The notes under the pieces are model-generated. The model was given only the letters and a program-made list of their open reading frames with translations, was not told the origin of the DNA and searched no databases. Shown here piece by piece: positions 11,201-24,300 of a stretch of DNA of 64,000 bases; position 1 is the stretch's first letter; the number at the start of each line of letters is the position of its first letter. The stretch lies in the NCBI GenBank assembly GCA_032207245.1, contig CM063502.1:118211429-118275428 (forward strand), in the 5' to 3' direction. The DNA comes from Pardosa pseudoannulata. Taxonomy: Eukaryota; Arthropoda; Arachnida; Araneae; Lycosidae. A program made the translations under genes and the position numbers.

Positions 11201-13258
11201 ATGTCTAATGAAGATGCTAAATTAATTTTCCAAAAGTAAATTTTTACAAATTACCTAATCTCTGATACACATCAATATTTCATAAACGACAAATTTCTGA
11301 ATTCATAAACCCTTTCAAAATACAAATTAGCTCAGGATTAACTTAAAAACCACTGAAGAAAGTGTTCATCAGTCTTTGATTAGAATTATAGTGAAATACA
11401 GAATAAAAGCATGAAAAGTTAAAGTAGGCATTACTAATTTATAATGTCTTAAACATAATTGATGATGCTGAACTGAAATGATCTAAGTTTTATAATTCTT
11501 TAAATTTAATTAATATAAGAAGTTCTACGGAATTCTATGTCTAATACTTTATGAACAAAGAATACAAAGCAAGTATAATTGTTTCATGTATTTCCAGTTA
11601 GGATATTACATAAAATGGATGAATTACATATAAGACATGCTTAAACTTTATTTTTTTTTAAATAAAAAAGCACCTGTATGAACATTTAAACTAACTATCT
11701 TTAAAATAACTATACCAAATAACTAATTACAAAGACTGATAAAAAATATGCATAAATATCACCATTTTGAACAATACTGACTGATTCAGAATATAATACT
11801 CTGCATGAAAGTTTCAGTTAACTTTTACTCGAAAACTTCATTATTTATAATAATGTACTCATATGCAATGGCAACTCAAGATTAACAAATAATTATACAC
11901 CTTATAAATGCAGACACAAAATAAACCCTATACATTAATCTAGACTAATGAAAGTTGAAAATAGTTACACAGGGCAAAGATTTTGACTGTATTATATATA
12001 CAAACACTTTCTTCAAATTATTGTACATATATTTGCAATTTTTAATTTTTCTTCCATGTTAAAAATATAGATCCCCTCCTCCCTTCTAAAAAAAGGGAAA
12101 CTATAAATTAATATTAGTCCTTTAAACAAATTTCTTTTTCCAATTTTATTAAATTCTGCCAAATACATGATTATTCATCTTTCTTTTTGCTACAAAACTT
12201 CACCGGGATAGACTGTATTACTTTCACAATTTAGATTTTTTTAAACACAGAAAAGAAACTATATAAGCTAACCTGCCAGTGATCACTAAAGACTACATAT
12301 AATTAGATAATTTTTTAATTTAAGCAAGTGTTATTAAATTCAGAATTTTTTTCTACTATACTGTTTATAAATAATGTTTTATATGAAATGTCAATGAGCT
12401 TAAAGGCAGGAAAAGGAAAAAAGACATGTTAAAAGAATAGCACATTTACGCAAAAACTTATTAAAATATACTTTATAGATGTTTTAGTAAGCAATAATTT
12501 TATCAATAAAAGTAAAGAAAAATGAACTACGATAAAATTTATTTTCCTAAACTATTAATAAATTACTACAAAACAAGTGCAACTTTTTTTTTTATTGTAA
12601 CAAATTATGGAATACAACACAGTAAGTGGAAAAAAATTGCCTCAAAATTGCAAACATTTCTTTAAAAATTCATGTTCATAAAATTTGACCACGAAAATCA
12701 AATTTAAGAGGAGAGAAACTTTTCCACATTCTTCTGTGTAACACTAGTTTACAGTGTATTACCCCAAAACTGCTCCTGTGTCTAAATAGGATCTGTCTGT
12801 TAACAGAATGATGGAACAATTATGGCAGCCAGAATATAGCAATGGTATTAATTTAGAAGACATAACTTTAACACTTAAAGCTTAATGGCTGCATTTCTTT
12901 TAAGGTTAAAAAAAGAATCAGTTTTTAACAAAGAAAAAAAAAATACCATTAAGTTTTTACTCCTCCTCCACCAAAACAAAATATACCATAAATTAGATTT
13001 TCTAACATTGTCCAAGTACTTGACTGCAAGCAAACATAATCCCAAACTCAAATACTCTGTTAAACAGATGGAGCTCAACAAAGTTGCTGCAAACACTATA
13101 ATCCACTTCTATTGCATACACAAAAACATATCTTCAGATGTTCATAAAGCATAAAAAATTGCGAGGCACAGTTTCCTTATGGAAGATGGATGTAATCTGA
13201 AAATTTGTTCCATTTGTGCCCCTTTAAAAACAATGAAAACAGATTTTGGGGCACTTTT
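8264..13258. other. AT-rich region between the possible + strand exon and the TMED stop codon
   Basis: No coding motif was recognised. Part of it, next to 13,258, must be the 3' UTR of the minus-strand TMED gene, but the poly(A) site cannot be fixed because TTTATT (minus AATAAA) is frequent. Two diverged copies of a ~95-base segment lie at about 9,070-9,165 and 10,350-10,440. A strong hairpin lies at 9,140-9,191. Confidence 0.55.
9140..9191. other. Strong inverted repeat / hairpin
   Basis: A 12-bp outer stem (AATAAATGTACA with TGTACATTTATT), a symmetric four-base internal loop and a 9-bp inner stem (GCTGGGTTT with AAACCCAGC) close on a two-base loop. The pairing is perfect in both stems. It could be a structured RNA in a 3' UTR, a small-RNA precursor or the centre of a palindromic element. 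Expression is not known. Confidence 0.7.
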
Positions 13259-13483
13259 TCATGTTGATGAAGTTTTCTTTTCAGAGAAAAAGTTTCGAAG
13301 AATTAGAACCTGACTAAGACTTATTATAACAATTAGAATAGTCTCCCCAAGTGAATAATACATCACACGAGAATTCAGGTCTTCAGCTCTTTTCCTTCCT
13401 TGAGTCTCCATCAGTCTATGATGTGTTTGATAATCATTGATCGTTGTTAAATGGCCATGTAAATTTGAACAACTTGTTTCGAG
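13259..13483 (-). CDS. TMED7: TMED gene exon 3 (C-terminal, with stop)
   Basis: The acceptor TTTTTCTTTTTCAG precedes a reading beginning [10 protein letters not shown]. The exon encodes the coil, the transmembrane helix and the cytoplasmic tail, and ends with TGA (plus-strand TCA at 13,259-13,261). Confidence 0.92.
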   Translation of the reverse strand, partial: LETSCSNLHGHLTTINDYQTHHRLMETQGRKRAEDLNSRVMYYSLGETILIVIISLSQVLILRNFFSEKKTSST

Positions 13484-16400
13484 CTGAAAAAGAAAAAGAA
13501 TTAAACATTTGATATAACTATTTAATTTTCAACATTATTTTTTTCTCTATACTCAATATCAATAAATTAGGCAATCTAGCTTTACTGATATAGCACCATT
13601 TAATAAAAGAAAAAAGCTAATTTATTGACTACAATATCAAAAATTTAAAACATCATTGTCTACATTTTCAGCACTTCCAAAGAGCATTATGAAAGCTACT
13701 TTTAAACTGGTCAGCTAATTCAGAGTACTAACTTTTAACTATAATCCAAGAAAGTACTAGGTATATTTATTAAAATTTCAGATAAATTATTTTTAAATTA
13801 AATACGACTAAATTCAACATATATTTTTATTTTAAAGCAATTTCAATCACCATAACCTTGAAGTGCGATATTTATAATGGCAAAAAATTCAAGTTACAGA
13901 AAAATTACTATTTAATATCCTCTTATTGTTGAGTTTTTTTTTTTTTTTTTTTTCTAGTAGCTCACTAAAATTAGCTATTTTTGGATATCTAAATAACATT
14001 TTACCAAATGTTTAAATCAATATGTAAATTATATTAAATTTTGAGGGGAAAAGTTTTGGACACATATAATAAAATTATATCTCATAACTGAAATGCACAC
14101 AAAATTTTAATTTCAAAGTTTGACATGAAAGTACATGCCCATATTCCAGTTTTTGACATTAATAAGATCTCTTGCTAACAGTTCAAAAGCTAATAGAAAC
14201 AAATACAGATTAAACAAGCAACATTTTTGAGCAACCTTTAAAACTTCAAGATTTACTGCTTTTTAAAGAAAGGGGAAAAAGAACAAGGCAAGGCAAGCAC
14301 ACATGCTGACTAACATCCAACTTAACAGCTATGTAGTAAACTCAAGCTATAATCTTCTTTGTGTAAAGGAAAATCTTTTATTGCTGAGTAACTAAATCAG
14401 TCAACGGTAATGTAAATTATATATTTACACAAAACATGTATTTATATGTGATGTTCCATAGGTGAATGAAATAGGGTTATATTGGCTCCCTTCCCTCCCC
14501 CTTCAAAAAATAAATCTACTGCTAGAAGGGAGAGAATACGTCCCTGATTATATTTCACATAAAAACAATGAGTCTTGACAAAAGAAACAATATGCATGGT
14601 AAATGAAATAGGGTTATATTGGCTCCCTTCCATCATCCTTCAAAAAATAAATCCACTAGAAGGGAGAGAATGCATGTCCCAGATTATATTTCATATGAAA
14701 ACAATGAGTCTTTTGACAAAAGAAACAATATGCATAACTATTAAGATAACTAGAGATTCTTTATAAAAATTAATTGAATTTATGCTTGTTCTTATAAAAG
14801 CATGTATACAAACCTTTGTCATGGCAGTTAAATGTCCTCCAAGCCCAGGCAGAGGATTTTCTTCACCAACAACAAAGTCGAGATAAATAAGCTTATGAGA
14901 AAATGTTGAAAATTCATTAGAGAAGCATAATCTATACACTCCAGTCTCCTCAGCTTTCCATGTATAAGAATCACTCTGTTTCTTGACTCCCCTATACAGA
15001 ACTTGCCCAGCAGGGGATTGTAAGCTACAATCTACATCATAGAGTCCTCCTGTCACCACCTGACCAAGAGAAAAACTTTGAACAAGATGCATTTAAGAAA
15101 ATATACAAATTATGTATATTTAATAGCAACTTCCTACTCAATTTAAACAAATGATAATGCAAGCAAAATTATAACAAGAATTCACAATGACTTTATCAGT
15201 TAGAAGTTGTTCAATTTAAAGAATCTAAATGGATTATTATAACCTGGTATAAGAACAATGCAAATATAAAAGTGCTTCCATTTTATCTAAATTGTATTCT
15301 TAAAATTTACTCTAGAATTTAAAATTATTTTCTTAGAGTTAAATATATTAGTTTAACCACTTAAAAGTATATAAAAAAAATGACCAAAATTGCATTGCTA
15401 TATAAAGTAGACATTTCCCTAATTTAACAAACATATTGAGTTACCTATTTACAATTAAATGTAAGACTGCATAAACTTTGTTATTTATATTGATAATCAG
15501 ATGGAAAAATATTGAATATATCCTCTATAGAGTAGACAATGTTTCTTTTATTTTAAAAAATATTTTTTTTGTCTTTAAGATGAAAGATAACTCAAAATTC
15601 AAATTAATTTTTCATTTTTAAAAATCTTTTGGAACATGCAATAGTTTAGGATCATTAAGGTAATTAGATTCTTTTATATTTTGAAAAGAACAAGGAAAAA
15701 TTTTATTTAAATTTCAACACAATGCTAATAAAACTTTGAAACCTACCAGTACAACTAAATATAACTTCAGAAGAATCTGATACTTCAGGATAATTGCAAC
15801 ATCTTAAACAAATCATCTTTTTACACTATAGCCCCTAGTGGGCTAAAGTGTAAAAATCTTTCCTTATACAGTTAGACAAATATATATTTTTTAAAGTACC
15901 CAGGGGAATGACTTATTTTATTCCAAACTTTGTATTTTGTTGGTGGAAAATGTGATAGATTGGTTAGGTGAGAAAAACAGTAAAGAAAGTCCACTTAAAG
16001 CCTGGTTAGGTGATAATATACCTTTCACATGTTTAGGATATTTAAAAATTAAAAGTTATTAAAGCTCAAAGATATTAAAAAGTTTTAATAAATAAAAGTA
16101 ACACTTTTAATTTAAATTCTTTTGTAAAATGTTACAAATTTTAGTACTAAATTTAACTTAGGTATATTAATTTAAAAAATACTAAGCTTTAACTCATATG
16201 TACTAAGAATCATTTCAACCCCCAAACTTTGTTAACTGAAGACTGAATATATACCTATCTGCAGTGAGACTAACATAGTCTCTGGTTGCTAGTAAATGCA
16301 GAATTATAAGTTAAATGGAAACTATGAAGTTTCAAGGCTAAAAATTTCCTATTAAGTATAACAAGAGAATTATTTGAGAAATTAAAATTGATTTACAGTA

Positions 16401-17954
16401 GGATTATTTTAATTTTGAAGAGCAAAGAATGAATTCTGGACTAATCCTTTGAAGGTATTAAATTAGAAAATAAAAACAAAATGAAGATGAAGTTAAGTTT
16501 CTATGAAGGTTTTTAATTTATTGTTTTTGAACCTGCTAATATTTCTCTTATAAAATGCTCCCCCATTGATCACTATTCAGCTGCCTTATCAATCGCACAG
16601 GTTTCCTTCATGATTTTTCCCAATGAAATACCAGTAAATGCTCCTAACTATGCCAGAAACAAAGCATTGGATATTGACATTGTACCAATATTAATTTGTA
16701 TCAAGAAATTAGTTTTAAACTAGAAGAGAAAAAAAAATTAGAATTAAGATATTCATAAAATGTTAAATTTACTAAAATAGGCAAAATAATGTTCAAATAA
16801 ATACTTTTTTGTCCCTTATCTAAGCAAGCACCACCACAAAAATCATTCTTTTTATAACAACTGTAATTCACATTTAATATTCTAATTTCAAAATTAAAAA
16901 TCATCTTCTATTTCCCAAATCTTTTGGATATGATCTACTTCCAAGACAAACTTTCTCTTTAAATAGCTTTTTGTATTTGTGTGAACATATTGATTTGGTC
17001 TATGATTTGGTAGTTATATGAAATATCAATAGTAAAAGTAAAAAGAAAATTACCAAACTATTTTAATTACTAAAGGTAATTTTAAAAATTAACCTTAGCA
17101 TATTAATGCAAGCTTAATTAAAATATATACATGAAATAAGAATCAATCTACCACACTTCAGGACACACTAATTCTTTTACATTCCTATAATTCATGTTCA
17201 TATTAATAAACTATACAACTAGATTACCTGGAGAGGAATATTAAAACATTGCTTGAGACACATACATAAACAATGTTGAATTAGTTTTTACTTCCAAATG
17301 CATCCAAATAATCGTGTCAAAACATCCTAAACATGAAAATTTACTTTAAATAACAAAATAGTGGATGTAGTTTATTGAAGACCTGCTCCTCTCTAATATC
17401 ACAAAGTTATTAAAACAAATAATGATTAATAGAATATCTGTTGCTAATCACATTTGTAGTTTAGCAAGAAATATTTCATTGTGTCATTAATGTCATATTG
17501 ATTCATTGTTTATAAATGTCTCAGATAATGATGAAAGGAATTATACATTACAGTGGCACTAATATTTACACACCTTACTTTAGATATTTTAAAAGTTTAT
17601 TTGTATATATAACTTTGAAAGCATCATTTTGACATGATGCATATTGAAAAGCAAATATCCAATGTTTATCAGAAAATATATCTTCAATGAAGGCAGTACA
17701 AATATTTTTAGATAATTTAAAATACTATTAAAAAAACCCTATAAAAATAAATATGTGTTTCAATCAGAGTATACAATACTAACTTGAAATTCAACAGTCG
17801 ATTTAGTGCCTTGCTGAATTTCTTCATGGAAGCACTGTTTCTCGCTATCCGGCAATTCAAAAGTGAGTTCGACACCATTTACAACATTACGACTGCTGAA
17901 CAAATTAATGATAATGAAAAGAAATAATGTTTTAAGCTGGCTTGGACGATACAT
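13259..17954 (-). CDS. TMED7: p24-family cargo receptor, TMED7/TMED3 (gamma) type; complete, three exons
   Basis: A type I membrane protein of the early secretory pathway that helps load cargo into COPI/COPII vesicles between ER and Golgi. Three exons join in phase 0 to 213 codons plus stop (human TMED7 is about 224). Exon 1 (17,784-17,954) gives a signal peptide ([13 protein letters not shown]) and the start of the GOLD domain ([15 protein letters not shown]). Exon 2 (14,814-15,059) gives the rest of GOLD ([24 protein letters not shown]). Exon 3 (13,259-13,483) gives the linker coil ([21 protein letters not shown]), one membrane helix ([16 protein letters not shown]) and a tail with the FF and KK sorting signals (RNFFSEKK). 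All junctions are GT-AG. The start is the only ATG before the signal peptide. The frame is intact, so it is probably functional. The symbol follows the closest family member from memory; the subfamily is certain, the orthology less so. Confidence 0.93.
14460..14738. repeat. Tandem duplication of a ~139-bp unit inside TMED intron 2
   Basis: Two copies of a unit containing GAAATAGGGTTATATTGGCT, GAAGGGAGAGAAT and AAAGAAACAATATGCAT follow each other directly, at about 14,460-14,598 and 14,599-14,738. They are roughly 90 percent alike by eye. The unit has no recognisable coding content, although the second copy is close to the exon 2 donor. Confidence 0.85.
14814..15059 (-). CDS. TMED7: TMED gene exon 2 (GOLD domain)
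   Basis: This 246-base, 82-codon exon has acceptor TCTTGGTCAG and donor AAG|GTTTGT. It encodes the bulk of the beta-sandwich GOLD domain, with both conserved Cys segments. Confidence 0.93.
15817..15857. other. Hairpin in TMED intron 1
   Basis: A 16-bp stem with one mismatch (TTTTACACTATAGCCC against GGGCTAAAGTGTAAAA) closes on a short loop, CTAGT. It stands out from the AT-rich intron by its GC-containing stem. No function is implied. Confidence 0.6.
17784..17954 (-). CDS. TMED7: TMED gene exon 1 (signal peptide)
   Basis: This 57-codon exon runs from ATG (plus-strand CAT at 17,952-17,954) to the donor CAA|GTTAGT. It has a hydrophobic signal peptide with likely cleavage just before VELTFELP. 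Confidence 0.92.
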
Positions 17955-18447
17955 GGCGATTTTTGGTTTCTTAATCTAACAGAAGCATGAAAATATATGC
18001 GATCTGATGACGGCAGTCTTTGTTATTCATTACTAGCAGTCACTAAGTGAAGCACTCAACGTGGCCATACACAGTAGGACAAAAAACAAAGCTGCCACCT
18101 TACAGAAATATGCCTAAAAAATACATAGAGCAAGTTATTCTTTAGAATTAATTATGACAGAAAATTACAAAAGAAAAGTGCATATTATTTAGAAGTTCTA
18201 TACACAAAAATTTCTTCTTAAGGTATAGTTCAATCACTACCACTGTCTACTGCTTCAAAACTATCTCTAACGGCTACAAATATCCATGGCAACGCCGTAT
18301 CTCAGCCTCACAGATTCTAGTTCTGAACACTATAGCTCTAACTACTCTTTTACAGCACTGCCATCTTCTCATTATTGATATGTATTTTCAAACAAACATT
18401 ATCCAATATCCATATACAGTGTATTGTCTTCCATATGCTATTCTAGA

Positions 18448-18560
18448 CCGTACGGTGGTCACAAAATTAGGAGCCACACAAGCCTTTCAGAACCGGAGTA
18501 CATAGGTTTGAGTCTCACTGCTGCCGCAAATATTTATAGCCCTTTGAAATCAACTTTAAG
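18448..18560 (+). repeat. tRNA-derived SINE copy, diverged
   Basis: A B-box-like GGTTTGAGTCTC at 18,505-18,516 is followed by the family body (ACTGCTGCCGCAAATATTTA, then a CTTTAAGCAG-like tail). The head is weakly tRNA-like. Confidence 0.6.
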
Positions 18561-20053
18561 CAGCAAACAAATATAGAAAAGCCAAAAATAAGATTTCATT
18601 TATTGTTGGACTTTCTACATTTGGTTTTATATACAATAGTACAATATTTGGGAACTGGTTCCGGTTAAAACAACAGGTTTAATCATCTCAAAATAAACAG
18701 TTCGTTTCTTAGAAAGATCCTTTCTGCTTTCGATTAGTTATATTTAAATAAAAGACTGGAAGCTGTTGCATAGCTTATTTAAAATATAGTGTAAGTCATG
18801 TTATATTATAGAGAGGTCCGGTATAGGGCACAGACCTAGAGACTGGTCGAAGCTAAAATAGGCCCTGGAGACTTACCCACATACAGAGGATTTTATATAA
18901 TTATAATTTCCCCAATTGGAAAGATTTGAGGAAAGTTTAACTAAAAAGAGGAAAATGGTTGGGGTTACTTACCCCAGGAACTCACAATGTAATCCAAAAC
19001 TGAAATGAAAAATCAGTAGTACCCAAATAGGACAGTACAGCACACAAAAACAACTACGTTTAATGAATTAAGGGGAATTTTTTAAAATTAAGTATACATT
19101 TTAGAAGAGATTTTGCAGTTCGCATTCAATACACACGGAAACGATTTGCAACAATTGACCAAATAGTAAAGAAAAACAGTTAGATGTATAAATTATTCGG
19201 GAAATAAAGATAGAAAGTAAGGTATCTCTCTAATCCTGCTTGTCTACCGATTGTTAAAACGATTTTATTTTCACATAATAGCTAAAAAATAAGTAGTTTT
19301 ATATAATGTTGCTTATATTAAGATAAAAGAGTAAGATTTTATCGGGATACCATACATATATTCTTAAAAATTGTGTCCTGTACTGTAATTAGCATCCAAT
19401 ACATTTGCACAATACTTTCTATTCAAAATTCTATGAAATATAACGAGTCTTAATAATAATTGAATCAGAAAAAACCCCATAAAAATTTAAACATGATTGG
19501 AATTTTTACATTATAATTTAGATACATATGAATTATAACGTAAAATTTTATTATCTAGGAAGATTAATCTAATTTTTTTACTATGTGTGGAAAAAAGCAG
19601 TATCCTGAAGCTTAATTGTCCAGAATTATCAGAAACTACCGTCTTATAGAATAAAAACATGCGTAATTCTGTCATGTGATCAAATTTGTGAACTAAATTC
19701 AATACTAGAACTAATAGAATTCTACAAAAATCGTTGTTACTTTATTTCGAATTTCTTTAAGTTTCTTTGTCTCACATACTAATTATGTAACTCTTGTTAG
19801 GTTTTATCATGCATTCATTTAACATATTTGATTTGTATACTTATTGTATAAAGTTTTCATTTAAGGCACATAAATACTACTTATTCTCTTTTATCGTTTC
19901 ACGTTCTTAATCTCGTAGATTTTGAAAAAAATTTCTCAATGACTACTTTTTATTTATTTTTAGTATATAGTTCTTAATGTCTGCAATATAGACCAGTATT
20001 AATGAAGAAAAGTATATTATAAAGAATACTGTTTTCTTAAAATGAAAGTTCTG
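18561..20053. other. AT-rich intergenic DNA without a recognised gene
   Basis: No conserved protein motif, tRNA-like sequence or paired termini were seen. It is part of the spacer between the divergently transcribed TMED (minus) and LMBR1-family (plus) genes. Confidence 0.55.
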
Positions 20054-20213
20054 GGGCCCTACCATATTCACTCCGACAAGAGTCACGGGTGAAAATGACG
20101 ATCTCCAGAATCACTGTCGCACGCCTGGATTATGGGCCCTACCATATTCACTCCGACAAGAGTCACGGGTGAAAAGTACGATCTTCAGAATCACTGTCGC
20201 ACGCCTGGATTAT
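20054..20213. repeat. Tandem duplication of an 80-bp GC-richer unit
   Basis: Two near-identical 80-bp units begin GGGCCCTACCATATTCACTC at 20,054 and 20,134. The first ~35 bases of the unit recur in inverted orientation at about 28,498-28,534, just upstream of the LMBR1-family start codon. The origin is unknown. Confidence 0.9.
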
Positions 20214-20864
20214 GTCGGCCAAGCGACTATTTCATACCATATTGCCAACGAGTGACATAGTAACTGGTCTGTGACTCCTCCTACTACGGCTACACCCCCA
20301 ATTACGTTTCTGATAAAGGCGGAGCTAATTGATGTACCTACTGACCAATCAAAAAATTGGAAACAGTGTAGATATTCTTAACTGCAAAAATTAACTGCAT
20401 TTTATTATCAGAACCATGTGCTCGTTTGTATTAGTCCTAGTTAGTTTGAATGTGTGGTGCCATGTCTAATGAATTCTGTGATTAATAATTATTAATTTTG
20501 TGATAGTATGTGTTTCATATGATTATGGATATATACCAAAGAGTGATGGGGATTAAAGGTATAGTTTAATTTTTTAGCATTTAATCTATGTAGATAATTG
20601 CTTCAATTTTCAAACTTGTCCGTCGTTTTATTATTTTATAAACTATTTATCTATTACTCAGCAGTTTATAATATGGTGTCTATAAGAAACTTTTTTGATA
20701 GTGATTTGTATATTTCTAATTGCATATTCGCACTTATTTATTTATTATATCTTATTGTATTTTGTTTTTCCATACTTGTAATAAAACAAGTACTTTTATT
20801 ACTTACCATCTTTTTATCATGAAATGTCAATGGAAAAGTGTTTAAGTGGGCTTTATTCATGCAC

Positions 20865-20883
20865 TCACACACACACACACACA

Positions 20884-20949
<66 letters not shown>

Positions 20950-20983
20950 GTAACTATTCACATATGCTTTCATATATATATAT
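20865..20983. repeat. Microsatellite (CA)n-(TA)n, left part of the gypsy target
   Basis: A CACACA run passes into TATATA repeats that reach almost to the gypsy LTR at 20,984. The right flank of that element is also TA repeat, so the element appears to lie inside one microsatellite. Confidence 0.9.
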
Positions 20984-21324
20984 TGTCACGAAGATTCAAA
21001 TGAACACACTGTTTAACTTAACAGAAGAATTTATTGAAGCTAAGTAGCAACTCGCAACTTTACAAGATCGAGAAGTTGCCTACAACTAGTGGGTATTAGC
21101 TTTTATACCCGAACAGAATATTCGAGAAATAACTAATTTACATATTAAAGAAAGATCTAGAATAATCAAGAACATAAGGAAACAATAAACAACATTTTTA
21201 AATTAAAAATCCGTACTTTGGATAAACTGCCATGTCAAGCATCGAACCCACAATCTCCGGGTCTGGATCGCGTGCTTTGACCATTCGGCCACTGAGATAG
21301 TTGGCTAAGCTTCTTTATGCAGCA
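20984..21324 (-). repeat. 3' LTR of the minus-strand gypsy element
   Basis: In element orientation it begins TGCTGCATAAAG, just after the purine-rich GAGATAGGAGCAA, and ends TTCGTGACA. It carries the tRNA-like segment described separately. Confidence 0.88.
21236..21310 (-). other. tRNA-like A-box/B-box segment inside the gypsy LTR
   Basis: In element orientation the LTR contains an A-box-like AGTGGCCGAATGGTCAAAGC and, about 35 bases on, a B-box-like GTGGGTTCGATGC. The same segment is in the other LTR at 26,422-26,497. It resembles the head of the SINE family in this window (GATGGCCGAATGG). It is not a functional tRNA gene, because no complete cloverleaf with a matching acceptor stem was found. 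Confidence 0.65.
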
Positions 21325-21357
21325 TTGCTCCTATCTCAAAAAGACAACGTCTCGCTG

Positions 21358-24300
21358 CTATTTAGATCTGGAGCGTGTCACAGGTCCCTTGTAAATTTCT
21401 TTTGACCTCTCTTCCGGAAGAACGACACCTGGATTTCGTCCATCTTCACTTTCGGTCTGCTTCGTCTGATCATGGTACGGCTTAATACGTAAAACATGGA
21501 CAACATCTTTTGGTTTTCTTTTTCGGGAGGAAGGATCGGAATCTTGCACTTCATAGGTAATGTCGGATAGACGGCGCAACACTTGATAGGGACCGAAATA
21601 CCTCCTTAAGAGCTTCTCTGAAAGACCGACCTTTCGGACCGGGGTATAAACCCATACGAGGTCTCCAGGACTATAAGACACCATACGGTGCTTAGAGTCA
21701 TAACGTCGACGGTCTTTATCTTGCGCTCTCAGAGTATGCGTTCGAGCCAACTGTCTCGACTCTTCTGCTCTGGAAATGGTCTTGGCTATGTAATCGTTAG
21801 TTGCATCATCAGGGCAGAATGGAAACATCGTATCCAGCGTCGTTTCGGCTTCACGTCCATGGACTAGGTAGAACGGTGTGAATCCTGTTGTCTCCTGCTT
21901 GACAGTGTTATAGGCGAACGTCACAAATGGTAGAATTTCGTCCCAGTTTTTCTGTTCGGTGTCAACATACATGGACAGCATATCGGCTAGAGTTTTGTTA
22001 AGGCTCTCCGTCAAACCATTTGTCTGGGGATGATACGCAGTCGTCATGCGATGATCGATACTGCACAATTCGACGAGATAAGAAACAAGTCTGGATTGAA
22101 AAACGGCACCACGATCTGTAATAATGACCCGAGGAGCTCCATGTTTTAGAAGAATCTCTTCGAGCAGGAACTTGGCTACTTCTTCGGCTTCAGCAGTTGG
22201 TAAAGCTTTAGTTATTGCATAGCGTGTACAATAATTGGTGCAGACTGCGATCCATTTATTACCATGGGCAGATTTAGGAAATCTCCCAAGCAGATCAATC
22301 CCAATTCGATGAAAAGGTGCGACAGCAGGAGGGATAGAAACCAGGCGTCCAGGTGGTAGTTGTGTAACTGATTTTTTCCTTTGGCAATCTCGGCAGTGCA
22401 TAACATATCTAACAACATTTCGGTACATCCCCGGCCAATAAAATCTTTTCCGTATCCTGTCGTACGTTTTCGCAAAGCCAAGATGCCCTGCGGTAGGCGC
22501 GTCGTGAAAATGCTTAAGTATGTCTGCACGTAGATGTTTGGGAATGACGGGCAACCGTGTCTTTCCAGATGGATCAAAATTCTTTCTGCATAGGACTCCA
22601 TCAATCAACTCAAATTGACTTTCGGTGGATGAGCCGATCTTAGGAAGCATCATTTTTGCTATGTCGGTATCTTTCTTTTGCTCGACAGCGAGGTCTATAC
22701 TCGTGGTTACAGCTAAAAATTGATCTTGCGTCTCAGTCTCTTCGTCTACTGGATTCCTGTAGAGAGCGTCGGCATCGTTATGCTTCCTACCCGATTTGTA
22801 TTTTACTGAAAAATTATGTTCCTGGAGTCGAAGAGTCCACCTTGCCAGTCTGCCTGAGGGATCTTTGAGATTCATAAGCCAGCACAATGAATGGTGATCT
22901 GTCACAACCGTAAAATGTCTTCCAAACAGGTATGGCCGGAATTTATTGATAGCCCATACGACTGCAAGGCATTCACGTTCTGTAGTAGAATAATTTTTTT
23001 CGGCCTTTGTCAGGGTCCTAGAGGCGTACGCTATGACCTTTTCGGCTTCATTCTGAATTTGAACCAGAACTACTCCAATACCATATCCGCTGGCGTCTGT
23101 ATGAATTTCTGTAGTGCATCTTTCGTCGAATATCCCCAATACTGGATCAGATGTAAGCGCCTTCTTCAGGTTGTCAAAAGCCTCTACCTCTTTAGAACCC
23201 CAATGAAATTTCGCATCGCCTTTCAACAGCACCTGCAGGGGCTCGGCGAGATAGCAAAAGCCCTTAATGAACCTTCTGAAGTAGGAGCAAAGCCCAAGAA
23301 AGCTTCGAACGTCATGTAAGTTCTGCGGAGTAGGGAAATTGGTCACGGCTTTCACTTTGTCAGGATCTGGACGGACACCGCTACTGGATACGAGATGGCC
23401 AAGGATTTTTACTTCTTTAGCAGCAAAAAGGCACTTCTTGGGGTTAAGTATGAGTCCAGCTTCTTGAATGCATTTCAGAACTGTCCTTAATCGGATAAGG
23501 TGGTCTTCGTAACTTTCCGAGAAAACTATGTCGTCCAGGTAACACAGGCACATAGTCCATTTGAGATGACGCAGCAAATTGTCCATCATTCTTTCAAAAG
23601 TCGCCGGTGCATTACAAAGTCCAAACGGCATGACTTTATATTCGTATAAACCTTCTGGAGTAATAAATGCCGTCTTTTCACGATCTGCTTCATCCACTTC
23701 TATCTGCCAGTAACCAGATCGGAGATCCATGGAAGAAAAGAACTTTGCGCCTTTTAAACAGTCTAGAGTATCGTCAATACGGGGCAGAGAATAAACATCT
23801 TTCTTCGTGATTCTATTCAGTTTGCGATAGTCCACGCAAAAACGCCAGCTTCCGTCTTTTTTTCTTATGAGTACCACAGGAGATGACCACGGACTCTCAG
23901 ATGGCTGGACAATACCTTGATCAAGCATTTTCTGAACCTCTTCTCTAATGATACGTCTTTCGGTGAAACTCGGTAAGCTATTTGGTAAATTGGAGCATGG
24001 TCACCCGTATTGATCCTGTGTTTCACATTTTTCTTTGCGGCTGTCAACTTGTTAGCTTTTGTAAAGATTTCCGAAAAGGCTTGTAGGAGCTTGACTAACT
24101 TGCGTTTTCTTTCGCTGCTCAACTCAAGGGATATCATCTTGGTGTAATCTGTATTGGAATTCGTCGGCTCCCGCAGAGTACTCGTACTTTTTGTTGTTTC
24201 CGCAATCTCGCATATGTGCCCTTCATCCAGGAGCTCAGCTTCGCCTATGTACATTCCTTTAGGAATGACTTGATCTTTGGCTTGCATGTTAGCAATCCAA

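Noticed and set aside
12875..13154. Overlapping opposite-strand frames of 73 and 89 codons
   Set aside because: Low-complexity Lys/Asn/Leu translation of AT-rich DNA in the presumed TMED 3' UTR, with no splice or homology support.
21231..21320. tRNA gene within the gypsy LTR
   Set aside because: The segment is duplicated in both LTRs and lacks a matching acceptor stem, so it is part of the retroelement.
22212..23319. Open frames of 70-142 codons on both strands inside the gypsy pol region
   Set aside because: They overlap the real Pol frame, lack domain motifs and are frame shadows of conserved coding sequence.
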